A DNA stretch of 30,487 nt. Source: Eubacterium limosum. GTDB taxonomy: Bacteria > Bacillota > Clostridia > Eubacteriales > Eubacteriaceae. Below are positions 15,876-22,720 of this stretch, piece by piece. The translations under genes and the position numbers were made by a program. Under the pieces are notes generated by a model, which was given only the letters and a program-made list of their open reading frames with translations, was not told the DNA's origin and ran no database searches. Location: assembly GCA_959020865.1 (NCBI GenBank), contig CAUEUD010000014.1, positions 1 through 30,487 on the forward strand, in the 5' to 3' direction. Each line of letters opens with the position of its first letter. The first letter of the stretch is position 1.

Positions 15876-16524
15876 TCTTTTCCGCGATCGCCAGCTTAAT
15901 CTTGATGCCCTGGTCTGCAAACATCCGCTCGTGCTCGGTCACGATGTTGCCCGGGTATTCATCCGACGCGTGCAGGTCCCGGATGAGCGTGGTCACCCGG
16001 AAGCCCGAGTCCTCAAAGTATTTCAGCGACGCCTCAAACAGAGGATCGTCGTCGGTCTTGAAGTGGATCTGCGCCCCGGGAACCATGATTTTTTTATACT
16101 GCTCAAGCTGGCGGGAGTGGGTCAGCCGCTTTTTCTGGTAACGGCGCTTGGGCCAGGGGTTGCAGAAGTTAATGTAAATCCGCTCCACCGCGTCCTCTGG
16201 CGAGAGCATCTCCCCGATACGGGCGATGTCCCAGGCGGTCAGGCGGACGTTATCCACCGCTCCGGGCGCGTAGGCCTGCTCCACGTTGCGCTTGGACAGC
16301 CCCAGCACCGCGTCGATCATGTCCACCGCCAGATAGTTGACCTCTGGATGGCGTCTGCCCAAAGCAGCGATAAAGGTGCCCTTGCCGCAGCCCAGCTCCA
16401 GATGCAGAGGCGCTCTGCGCTCAAAAGCGTCCTGCCAGTGCCCCCGCAGTTCAGTGGCTTCCGGGATAAAAAAGCCGCAGGCTAAGAGCTCCGGCCGGGC
16501 CCAGGGTTTTGGTCGAATATGCAT
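15871..16524 (-). CDS. trmB: tRNA (guanine-N7-)-methyltransferase
   Basis: Methylates N7 of G46 in the tRNA variable loop using S-adenosylmethionine. The 217-residue length is normal. The SAM-binding motif LELGCGKGTFI is at about residues 43-53, followed by the acidic end of strand 2 (YLAVD). The family signature INFCNPWPKRRYQKKRL and a C-terminal TDDDPLFE segment are present. The ATG at 16524 has GGAGGG five bases upstream. The last codons run into family A copy 1, and the stop TGA is the first of three in-frame stops (TGATAGTGA) in the end repeat, so the element has set or reset the C-terminus. Confidence 0.95.
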   Translation of the reverse strand: MHIRPKPWARPELLACGFFIPEATELRGHWQDAFERRAPLHLELGCGKGTFIAALGRRHPEVNYLAVDMIDAVLGLSKRNVEQAYAPGAVDNVRLTAWDIARIGEMLSPEDAVERIYINFCNPWPKRRYQKKRLTHSRQLEQYKKIMVPGAQIHFKTDDDPLFEASLKYFEDSGFRVTTLIRDLHASDEYPGNIVTEHERMFADQGIKIKLAIAEKS

Positions 16525-16576
16525 AAATGCCCTCCGTCAATTGTTTTGTTCAAAAAATGGGATTATTTCCTAGGAT

Positions 16577-16605
16577 ATATTACCATTTGCCCCGGCATCC
16601 GTCAA
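16577..16605 (-). promoter_or_regulatory. Candidate promoter of trmB
   Basis: On the minus strand, TTGACG (16605-16600) and TAATAT (16582-16577) are 17 bases apart, about 50 bases upstream of the trmB ATG. Confidence 0.55.
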
Positions 16606-16663
16606 TTTTAAATTATTATCCGAAGTGTTAAAAAAAGTAAAGCTATTTTTGTGGGATCTGTGA

Positions 16664-16691
16664 TATAATTTGGCTAGACAAGTATACTACA
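16664..16691 (+). promoter_or_regulatory. Candidate -10 box with shared operator motif, first promoter of the methyl-transfer locus
   Basis: TATAAT (16664-16669) is followed eight bases later by ACAAGTATACTACA (16678-16691). The reverse complement of that motif, with one difference, follows the -10 box of the MFS promoter at 19603-19616. The core AGTATACT is palindromic, as expected for a GntR/HutC-type site. No good -35 was found. The first downstream gene is 720 bases away, across repeats and a terminator-like hairpin, so whether this promoter still drives the corrinoid gene is unclear. Confidence 0.5.
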
Positions 16692-16692
16692 G

Positions 16693-16945
16693 CGGTCGTC
16701 GATAATGGGCAAACTGCTGCGTTGCAGCCTTTTTTAAATTCAGTTACATATTATGAATATGCGCCTTCATTTAAAAAAGCCTGCGCCTTGCATTTTGCCC
16801 ATTCTCTTAGACCGTTGGTCGTCCGGCCGTCGACAATGAGCAAACTGCGGCGTTGCGGTCTTTTTTAAATTCAGTTACATATTGTAGATATGTGCCTTCA
16901 TTTAAAAAAGGCCGCGCCTTGCATTTTGTTCATTCTCTTAGGCCG
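16693..16945. repeat. Tandem pair of long imperfect palindromes (family C)
   Basis: Two 122-base copies, 16693-16814 and 16824-16945, are offset by 131 bases and differ at scattered positions. Each is itself an inverted repeat: CGGTC and ATGGGCAAA at the left match TTTGCCCAT and GACCG at the right in copy 1, with inner arms TTTTTTAAAT / ATTTAAAAAA and a CATATT/AATATG centre. There is no coding capacity. Confidence 0.8.
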
Positions 16946-16986
16946 GGGTGGATAAAAGGAAAAATGCTGAAAAAGTGGCGAAGTCC

Positions 16987-17177
16987 GAGACTGCGCCTTT
17001 TATCCAGATAAGAAAAAAGGTTCAGGCGATGCGGTAACGGCCAAGAATCGTGCCGCACGATCGGAATAGCCGGACACTGGTGAGATAAAGCGTCAACGTT
17101 ATTGAAGAAGATGCGGGTGCGCCAGGATTGCGCCCGCAGGACGCTTTTTTTCTTCCTTAGGTAAAAGGCTTCGTCTC
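16987..17177 (+). repeat. Family B long form, structured element ending in a T-run
   Basis: A 191-base unit from GAGAC (16987) to GTCTC (17177). It matches, in opposite orientation, the 190-base unit at 26723-26912: shared blocks are GCCTTTTATCCAGATAAG, CGGCCAAGAATCGTGCC, AGCCGGACAC, GAAGAAG and CCCGCAGGACGCTTTTTT. Around the shared loop ACGGCCARGAATCGTGCC the flanking arms differ but still pair in both copies. In plus sense a GC hairpin (about 17111-17138) precedes GGACGC and seven T residues, so it can act as a terminator or as the end of a small RNA. Function unknown. Confidence 0.6.
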
Positions 17178-17194
17178 TTGATGCTGGTTCATTT

Positions 17195-17221
17195 GGGTAC
17201 GGTCTGAAACGCGCCGTACCC
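17195..17221. repeat. Hairpin of the GGTACGGTCTG family
   Basis: GGGTACGG (17195-17202) pairs with CCGTACCC (17214-17221). There is no T-run, so it is not a convincing terminator. Related stems occur at 14909-14937 and 24577-24601. Confidence 0.5.
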
Positions 17222-17230
17222 CTTGCAGGA

Positions 17231-17287
17231 GGTGGCGCAGCCTGAGACTGCGCCTTTTATCCAGACAAGAAAAAGGCTTCGTCTCTC
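17231..17287 (-). repeat. Family B short form
   Basis: A 42-base palindrome, GAGAC (17244) to GTCTC (17285), with inner GCCTTTT/AAAAGGC arms, flanked by a GCGCAG/CTGCGC hairpin (17235-17253). It carries the same ends as the long form just to its left, without the roughly 150-base centre. Confidence 0.65.
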
Positions 17288-17307
17288 AAGGTTTTTGAAA
17301 TGCCGTA

Positions 17308-17390
17308 GCGGCCGAAGGTCGCATCCAATCAAATCTGCTGCAGGCAGATTTGCACCTGAACTATCCACTATCAATTATCAACGATCAATT
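17308..17390 (-). repeat. Dispersed palindromic element, family A copy 2 (partial)
   Basis: In minus sense: TTGATAGTGGATAGTTCAGG end, a CAAATCTG/CAGATTTG hairpin, then GGATGCGACC and GCCGC. The second hairpin and the other end are missing; family B sequence follows instead. It ends 25 bases before the corrinoid gene start and so forms the end of its leader. Confidence 0.65.
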
Positions 17391-17414
17391 ATATAAAAAT
17401 TTGGAGAGAACACT

Positions 17415-18059
17415 ATGTTAGAAATGTTAATCAATGCCATCGAGGAGCTGGATGAAGAAAAGGTTCTGAAGATTGTGAAACGCTGTGTGGCGGCGGGGAC
17501 ACCGCCCAAGGATATCTGGATGGCCCTCAATAAGGGGCTGGAAAAGGTCGGTCTGCGCTATGAGACCGGCGAGTACTCCATCGCGGACCTCATGGTCGTG
17601 GGCATTATTTTTGAAAATGTGCTGGAGTACACCAATATGTGTGATATTTACGACAGCATCGAAGCCGGGGAGTTTGGAAAGACCATGCTGCTGGGCACGG
17701 TCGAGGGGGATATCCACGACATCGGCAAGTCGATTTTTAAGGGCGCCATGCAGGCCGGCGGGTTCATTGTCAGGGACCTGGGCGTGGATGTCAAGGCCCA
17801 GGATTTTGTGGAGGCGGCCAGGAAGTACAAGTGTGAGATCATCGGCCTGAGCGCTGTGCTCACCGACTGTATCCCCTCGGTCAAGGAAGTGGTGGACGCC
17901 TTTGTGGAGGCGGGCATGCGGGACCAGGTCAAGATCATCATCGGCGGCTGTGTGGCCAACAAAACCGTCAGTGATTTCGTGGGCGCTGACGCCTACACCA
18001 AATCGGCCATCAAAGGGGTGGAAATCTGTCAGGGATGGTTAAAAGATGAGCAAAAATGA
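17415..18059 (+). CDS. Corrinoid protein of a methyltransferase system (MttC/MtbC/MtaC family)
   Basis: Carries a cobalamin cofactor that accepts a methyl group from a substrate-specific methyltransferase and passes it on to a second methyltransferase. The 214-residue protein has the usual N-terminal helical cap domain (about 1-85) and a Rossmann-type B12-binding domain with the lower-ligand motif D-x-H-x2-G at Asp99/His101/Gly104 (EGDIHDIGKSIF), a LSAVLTDCI strand and a late IIIGG glycine pair. The ATG at 17415 follows GGAGAG. It overlaps the next gene by 14 bases, so it is co-translated with the GntR regulator. The matching methyltransferase is most likely the MttB homologue 3 kb downstream; the specific partner is inferred. 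Confidence 0.92.
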   Translation: MLEMLINAIEELDEEKVLKIVKRCVAAGTPPKDIWMALNKGLEKVGLRYETGEYSIADLMVVGIIFENVLEYTNMCDIYDSIEAGEFGKTMLLGTVEGDIHDIGKSIFKGAMQAGGFIVRDLGVDVKAQDFVEAARKYKCEIIGLSAVLTDCIPSVKEVVDAFVEAGMRDQVKIIIGGCVANKTVSDFVGADAYTKSAIKGVEICQGWLKDEQK

Positions 18060-18771
18060 AGTCAAATACCTCAATATTGCCGATTCCATTAAGATTAAGA
18101 TCCTCAGCAACATCTATAAGCCCGGCGACCTGCTGCCATCGGAGAACAGCCTTTGTGAGGAGTACGCCGTCAGCCGCATGACCATCCGCAAAGCCATCGA
18201 GGTGCTCATCGGCGAGGGGTACCTGATGTCGTCCCCGGGCAAGGGGACCTATGTGCGGGAGTACTCTCTGAATAAATTTGAGGTGGGCTTTCAAATTGAC
18301 GAGATCATCCGCGGGGGCTACAGCCACGCCAAGCTCATCCATGCCAAAATCATGGCGCCCACCATCGAGCTGGTCTACCACCTTCAGGTGGCCCCCAAGA
18401 CTAAGATCGTCTGCATCCGCTCCATGCTGTTCCAGGGGGAGCGGCCTGTGGCCCTGGATGAGAAGTACATTCCTTATTTTCCAGGCATGAACATCAAGGA
18501 GGACAGCTTCAGCTACCGCGATATGGTCAGCATTATCTTTGGTGAGAACTACGGCTTTGGCTACTGGGAGGAGATTTTTGTCACCGGTGTGATGACCGAC
18601 GCCGAGATCGGCGCTTTTTTCGAGGAAATGACCGGGGAGCCCCGGAAAAAGCAGAAATTTATGATGCTCTTTGAGCAGAAGCTGTACGATTCCGACGATA
18701 TTCCCATTGGCTACGGCAAGCTGTATGTGGAGAGCGATTTGTGCCGCCTCCGCGGCAATTCCAGAGTGTAG
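18046..18771 (+). CDS. GntR-family (HutC/UTRA type) transcriptional regulator
   Basis: A 241-residue ligand-responsive DNA-binding regulator. The N-terminal winged helix (about 10-80) has LPSENSLCEEY, SRMTIRKAIEVLIGEGY and the wing GKGTYV, typical of GntR proteins. The C-terminal part (about 90-240) fits a UTRA effector domain, with RSMLFQGERPVALDEKYIP as a characteristic segment. The gene starts inside the end of the corrinoid gene, so the two are expressed together. It probably senses a methylated amine or related metabolite and acts on the shared motif at 16678-16691 and 19603-19616; that assignment is inferred. Confidence 0.9.
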   Translation: MSKNEVKYLNIADSIKIKILSNIYKPGDLLPSENSLCEEYAVSRMTIRKAIEVLIGEGYLMSSPGKGTYVREYSLNKFEVGFQIDEIIRGGYSHAKLIHAKIMAPTIELVYHLQVAPKTKIVCIRSMLFQGERPVALDEKYIPYFPGMNIKEDSFSYRDMVSIIFGENYGFGYWEEIFVTGVMTDAEIGAFFEEMTGEPRKKQKFMMLFEQKLYDSDDIPIGYGKLYVESDLCRLRGNSRV

Positions 18772-18780
18772 AGGTGTGCT

Positions 18781-19464
18781 GTGAAGACCTATGAATTTAT
18801 TCTGAACGATATTCAGGCCAAAATTGAAAAGGGCGATTACAAGCCTGAGGAACAGCTCCCCTCGCTGCGGGAGTTCTCGAAAATCTACACGACCACACCG
18901 GTCACGGTAAAGAAGAGCCTGGCGATTCTGGAGGAGCGCGGCTATGTGTATGTGGTGGACCGCAAGGGCTTCTTTGTGAGCTCGAGCAACCATAAAACCT
19001 ACACCATGATCTTTCATGAGACCAAAAGCATCGACCACCTGACCGATATCCGCCTTGAGAAGATCGAGGAGGTGAGCGGCGGGGCCCTGCGGGAGCGGTT
19101 TGGCATGGATGTGCCGCCCCAGACCCGCTGCCTGCGGGCCGTACGGATTCTCTACAACCGGGACATGCCCATTGGCCTGGATGTCAAGTATATTATCCAC
19201 AATGTCCGGAGCGCCTCGCCGGTCCGAAACCCGGAGCGGCTCATGGATTCTCTGAACCTGGTGCTGGGCAATTACGACATTTACAAGGAACTTGAGATCA
19301 CGCTCATGACGGACAACGCCCCGGTCCGGGACACGCTGTTCATTGACGCCGATGACGGTGTCTTTGAGTTTAAGCAGACCTACCGCACCGAGAACGGCCA
19401 GCTCGTCGGGGTGTCAGAAACCTATGTGCCCTGCGAGGAAATGCAGTTAAAAATGAAATATTAA
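18781..19464 (+). CDS. Second GntR-family (UTRA type) transcriptional regulator
   Basis: A 227-residue regulator nine bases downstream of the first, starting with GTG after a GAGGTG site. The N-terminal winged helix shows LPSLREFSKIY, TPVTVKKSLAILEERGY and the wing DRKGFFV. The rest (about 80-225) fits a UTRA-like ligand domain (RAVRILYNRDMPIGLDVKYI, then FKQTYRTENGQLVGVSETYV). It is similar to its neighbour in plan but clearly diverged in sequence, so this is not a recent duplication. Two adjacent regulators suggest either two effectors or two operator types; a second palindrome in the MFS promoter (19622-19644) could serve one of them. Confidence 0.88.
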   Translation: MKTYEFILNDIQAKIEKGDYKPEEQLPSLREFSKIYTTTPVTVKKSLAILEERGYVYVVDRKGFFVSSSNHKTYTMIFHETKSIDHLTDIRLEKIEEVSGGALRERFGMDVPPQTRCLRAVRILYNRDMPIGLDVKYIIHNVRSASPVRNPERLMDSLNLVLGNYDIYKELEITLMTDNAPVRDTLFIDADDGVFEFKQTYRTENGQLVGVSETYVPCEEMQLKMKY

Positions 19465-19468
19465 AGGG

Positions 19469-19499
19469 AAAGGGTATCGCCGCGATACCCTTTGTTTTT
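19469..19499 (+). terminator. Intrinsic terminator after the GntR pair (GTATCG stem family)
   Basis: AAAGGGTATCG (19469-19479), loop CCG, CGATACCCTTT (19483-19493), then GTTTTT. Confidence 0.88.
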
Positions 19500-19573
19500 G
19501 TACAGGTGACCTTCATTATTTTATTGATATATACAGTTATATGATCTGTTATATATTTTTTGATCAAATTCTA

Positions 19574-19644
19574 TTGACAGAAACCGTTGCACGTGCTATA
19601 GTTGTAGCATACTTGTATATGACACATGGTCCGGACCCAAGTGT
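19574..19644 (+). promoter_or_regulatory. Promoter and two candidate operators of the MFS-methyltransferase operon
   Basis: TTGACA (19574-19579) and TATAGT (19597-19602), spaced 17 bases, form a strong sigma-A promoter. TGTAGCATACTTGT (19603-19616) follows the -10 directly and is the reverse complement, with one difference, of the motif at 16678-16691. A second palindrome, GGTCCGGACC (19628-19637) within ACACATGGTCC/GGACCCAAGTGT (19622-19644), lies further into the transcribed region. Both are placed where a bound repressor would block initiation or elongation. Confidence 0.7.
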
Positions 19645-19668
19645 TATCAGTTTTTATGGAGGGGAAAA

Positions 19669-20958
19669 ATGAATAAAAACGAAGTGACAAACGAAAGCAT
19701 CAGCGGCTTTACCCGGAACGCGGTAATCGGTATTATCAGCTCCGGTGCGGTAGTAGTTTATCTGACATTCCTGATCCGGTACGTCTTTTACGAACCGGTT
19801 TTACAGAGTCTCGCACTCTCAAACGAACAGCTTGGTGTGCTCTATGGCCTTTATGGCACAACGGCCATGATTTCTTACCTGCCCGGCGGTATTCTGGCAG
19901 ACAAAATTCGCGTCAAATACCTGGCGACTGCCGGCTTTGGTCTTTCTGCAATTTTAACTTTCTGGTACGCGACACTGCCGAGCTATGAGACACTGAAGGT
20001 GATCTTCCTGCTCATGGGGGTCTGCACGACCTTTATTTACTGGGGCGTCCGCTATAAGGGCATCCGCCTTGTCAGCACAGACAACACCTATTCCAGAAAT
20101 ATCGGCATCAGCTACGGGATCGTCGGGATTCTCGGCTTAGTGGTCAACTTTATCTCCATGTGGATCTTCGACCTCTTTGCAGATCCGGCTTCCGGCTTCA
20201 ACATGGTGCTCATGTTCTACGCATTCTTAAACATCGCCTTTGCCGTGGCATCTTTCTTCCTGATTCCGAAATTTGAAGGCGAAATCATCAAAACAAAGAA
20301 AAAATTCGATTTATCTGAGCTGGTGGCAGCCGTTAAGCACCCTGGTGTATGGCTGACAACCCTGTGTATGTTCTTTACCTATACGGTTTATACCTCCCTC
20401 AGCTATACGGTGCCTTACGTACAGGCTGTATTTGGCGCCAGCGTCGCTATGGCTGCGCTTATGGGCAATATCCGTATGTACGGTACTTCGCTCTTTTCGT
20501 CACCGATCATCGGGGCCCTCGCGACAAAGATCAAATCGCCGGCCAAAACCATTCTGCTGTGTATGGCCATCACGGCCATCTGCCTCTTTGTCATTGTTCT
20601 GGCGCCGCAGACCGCAGGCTTTATGATTCCGGCCATTATCCTGATCATGATTCTGTCCTTCTTCTTAAGCGGGGCATATGGGGTTGAATCCTCCCTGTTC
20701 ACAGAAACCAAGGTACCGGCAGCCATCTTCGGCTCTGCCTCTGGTATTCTGTCACTGATCGGCTTCCTGCCAGATATGTTCGTATCACCGATCGCCGGTA
20801 AATGGCTGGACAGCTATGGAAACCAGGCCTATACCTATATCTTCATCGCCCTGGGCGTCAGCGCGATCCTGTCCATGGGCTGCGCGCTGCTGGTACTGGT
20901 CTACAATAAGAAAAAAGGGATCTCAATCGAAGAATCCGCTGAAGAAACACAGGCATAA
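19669..20958 (+). CDS. MFS transporter
   Basis: A 429-residue major facilitator transporter with about 12 hydrophobic helices. The loop between helices 2 and 3 has GGILADKIRVKYL, the MFS motif A position. A charged central loop (FEGEIIKTKKKFDL, about residue 203) separates the two halves, and the C-terminus is a short acidic tail. The start is set by GGAGGGG before the ATG. The methyltransferase begins 39 bases downstream, so the two form an operon. Cargo is not readable from sequence; uptake of the methyltransferase substrate or export of its demethylated product are both possible, the latter interesting because a BCCT carrier also lies downstream. Confidence 0.9.
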   Translation: MNKNEVTNESISGFTRNAVIGIISSGAVVVYLTFLIRYVFYEPVLQSLALSNEQLGVLYGLYGTTAMISYLPGGILADKIRVKYLATAGFGLSAILTFWYATLPSYETLKVIFLLMGVCTTFIYWGVRYKGIRLVSTDNTYSRNIGISYGIVGILGLVVNFISMWIFDLFADPASGFNMVLMFYAFLNIAFAVASFFLIPKFEGEIIKTKKKFDLSELVAAVKHPGVWLTTLCMFFTYTVYTSLSYTVPYVQAVFGASVAMAALMGNIRMYGTSLFSSPIIGALATKIKSPAKTILLCMAITAICLFVIVLAPQTAGFMIPAIILIMILSFFLSGAYGVESSLFTETKVPAAIFGSASGILSLIGFLPDMFVSPIAGKWLDSYGNQAYTYIFIALGVSAILSMGCALLVLVYNKKKGISIEESAEETQA

Positions 20959-20997
20959 TAAGAAAACAACTAGGGAACTTGAAGGAGAGAATAACAT

Positions 20998-22404
20998 ATG
21001 GAACTTGAAAAACTGTTTTTACAGGCTAAGGATGTTGAATTTATTCACGAACAGTCCGCAAAATTACTGAAGGAAACCGGCTGCGTGTTCGAGGATGACC
21101 GCGCAATCGAAATTTTCAAAAAACACGGTGCCACTGTGGATGGCTACACCGTTCATTTTACCGATGAACTCATTGCCAAGGGCCTGTCCACCGTCAGCCA
21201 GGAATTTGATATCCTGCGTCCGGACGGCACCAGCTATCACATGGGCGGGGGAAGCCTTACCATGGCCACAGCCGGCAGTCCGCCGTACGTGATGGAAAAC
21301 GGCGAGTTCCGTTTTGCCGAAATGCACGACTATGTCGATATCTGCAAGCTGGTACAGACCAGTGACTGCATTGACATGACCCATCTTCTGCTCTGCGATA
21401 CCTATGACGTCCCGAGAGAAGACCGCTCCTACAACATGGCCGCCGCGCTGCTGAACTACACAACACTGCCGATTTCACTGACAGCGCTGGCAACCAAGCT
21501 GCACGATTCCGGAACAGTGGCCACCAATGTGGTTAAAATGGTACAGGATTTTGTGGATGTCCATGACAAATATGTGGCGGTTGGCTGTATCAGCCCAATC
21601 TCACCGCTGGCATGGGTTAAGGACAGCCTGGACGCCATGTTTGCCTACTGTGAGCTGAACCAGCCCATGCAGCTGGCAACCTGCTCACTGCCGGTACTCA
21701 CGAGCCCTGCCTCCATTCTGGGCACCATTATCCAGAACAACGCAGAGTTGCTGGCCGTTACCGTGCTTATCCAGCTCATCAAACCGGGTCTGCCGATTTT
21801 CTACGGCAGCACCTCCACTTCCACAAACCTGAGAGCAGTATCCATGGCTCTGGGCAACAGTGAAACAGCCCTGATCTCTTTGGCGAGCGCCGCCATGGCC
21901 AAACATTACAGAATGCCGTTCAGAACCTCCGGCGCCCTCAACGACGCCATTGATGTTGACTACCAGGCAGGGGTTGAATCCACCCTCAACCTGATGAGTG
22001 GCACCCTCAGCAGCACAGACCTGATCTTCTTCAGCTGCGGGATGCTCAGCGGCTTTAATGTCAGCTCTCTGGAAAAATATGTGGCGGATGAACAGCTCAT
22101 CAAGATGCTGAAACGCATGACCCAGGGGATTGCCATTGACTACAATAAAGATTATACTAAAGAGATCAGCAAGGTCGGCCCGAGAGGCAACTTCATGTCT
22201 GGCCGTACCCCCAAGGAATACCGCAACGAGCACTATGTGCCCGATATGTTTGTGAAGGTAGACTACAACACCTGGCAGACAGAGGATAAAAAATCCGTCA
22301 AAGAAAAGGCATCCGAAAAGGTAGCTGAACGCCTGGCTGCCTATCAGGAACCGGAAAAGACACCGGAACAGATGAAAGTCATTGAAAAATATTTAATTAA
22401 GTAA
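20998..22404 (+). CDS. MttB-family (trimethylamine methyltransferase-like) non-pyrrolysine methyltransferase
   Basis: Transfers a methyl group from a methylated amine to a cognate corrinoid protein. The 468-residue product fits the MttB superfamily (start LEKLFLQAKDVEFIHEQSAK, then LLKETGCVFEDDRAIEIFKK and the GGGSLTMATAGSPPYV region). It reads through with no in-frame TAG, so it lacks the pyrrolysine of true trimethylamine methyltransferases and belongs with the non-Pyl group. Characterised members of that group demethylate quaternary amines: MtgB glycine betaine, MtpB proline betaine, MtcB carnitine, MtyB gamma-butyrobetaine. Which substrate applies here cannot be decided by eye. AAGGAGAG precedes the ATG. 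It shares an operon with the MFS gene, and a BCCT gene follows. The corrinoid gene lies upstream in a separate unit. Confidence 0.9.
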   Translation: MELEKLFLQAKDVEFIHEQSAKLLKETGCVFEDDRAIEIFKKHGATVDGYTVHFTDELIAKGLSTVSQEFDILRPDGTSYHMGGGSLTMATAGSPPYVMENGEFRFAEMHDYVDICKLVQTSDCIDMTHLLLCDTYDVPREDRSYNMAAALLNYTTLPISLTALATKLHDSGTVATNVVKMVQDFVDVHDKYVAVGCISPISPLAWVKDSLDAMFAYCELNQPMQLATCSLPVLTSPASILGTIIQNNAELLAVTVLIQLIKPGLPIFYGSTSTSTNLRAVSMALGNSETALISLASAAMAKHYRMPFRTSGALNDAIDVDYQAGVESTLNLMSGTLSSTDLIFFSCGMLSGFNVSSLEKYVADEQLIKMLKRMTQGIAIDYNKDYTKEISKVGPRGNFMSGRTPKEYRNEHYVPDMFVKVDYNTWQTEDKKSVKEKASEKVAERLAAYQEPEKTPEQMKVIEKYLIK

Positions 22405-22420
22405 ACGGCATGACAATGCA

Positions 22421-22447
22421 GATAAAATTTACCATGAAGCAGTAAAG
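22421..22447 (+). pseudogene. Short relic matching the C-terminus of the P-type ATPase gene
   Basis: These 27 bases read DKIYHEAVK, as do 26592-26618 at the end of the P-type ATPase gene. The two stretches differ at five positions, all third codon positions and all silent. That pattern suggests the tail of a diverged ATPase paralogue rather than chance. No other part of an ATPase is recognisable; the frame continues open to a TAG at 22487. Confidence 0.4.
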
Positions 22448-22467
22448 CCTAAAAAGAGGACGGCTCA

Positions 22468-22605
22468 GTTGAAAGTTGAAAATGGATAGTGGAAGGTTCA
22501 GGTGCAAATCTGTCAAAGACAGATTTGAGTGGATGTGGCCTGCGGTCAGCTTTTTATTCGCTTTTTCGAAGAAAAAGGGTTCAATAACCATCAACTATCA
22601 ACTAT
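22468..22605 (+). repeat. Dispersed palindromic element, family A copy 3
   Basis: GTTGAAAGTTGAA and GGATAGTGGAAGGTTCAGG at the left, hairpin CAAATCTGTC/GACAGATTTG (22504-22527), a GGATGTGGCCTGCGG segment, hairpin CGCTTTTTCGAAGAAAAAGGG (about 22559-22579), then inverted TATCAAC units at the right. This is the most complete copy without an insertion. It fills most of the spacer between the methyltransferase and BCCT genes. Confidence 0.7.
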
Positions 22606-22659
22606 AAAATCGCATTTCGCTTTAATCCTGTCTCTACATTTTGACTTTATCTACACTCT

Positions 22660-22696
22660 GACGGGCGCGCAACAGGTAAGCCCGTCTTTGTTTTTT
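22660..22696 (+). terminator. Terminator-like hairpin directly upstream of the BCCT gene
   Basis: GACGGGC (22660-22666) pairs with GCCCGTC (22680-22686), followed by TTTGTTTTTT. It lies only 24 bases before the BCCT start codon, so any promoter for that gene must be upstream of the hairpin, or the gene is reached by read-through. Confidence 0.75.
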
Positions 22697-22720
22697 GAAT
22701 TTAAGAAACGGAAGTGGAAT

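Noticed and set aside
17189..17374. Small minus-strand open frame upstream of the corrinoid gene
   Set aside because: Made entirely of family A and B repeats; no ribosome binding site seen.
16950..17414. Cobalamin riboswitch upstream of the corrinoid gene
   Set aside because: I looked for the conserved B12-box and core segments and did not find them; the structure seen is repeated elsewhere next to birA and is not specific to this gene.
20998..22404. Pyrrolysine-type trimethylamine methyltransferase
   Set aside because: There is no in-frame TAG; the frame is open through 468 codons.
22529..22720. N-terminal extension of the BCCT carrier
   Set aside because: The 64 extra codons lie in a family A repeat and a terminator and show no family similarity.
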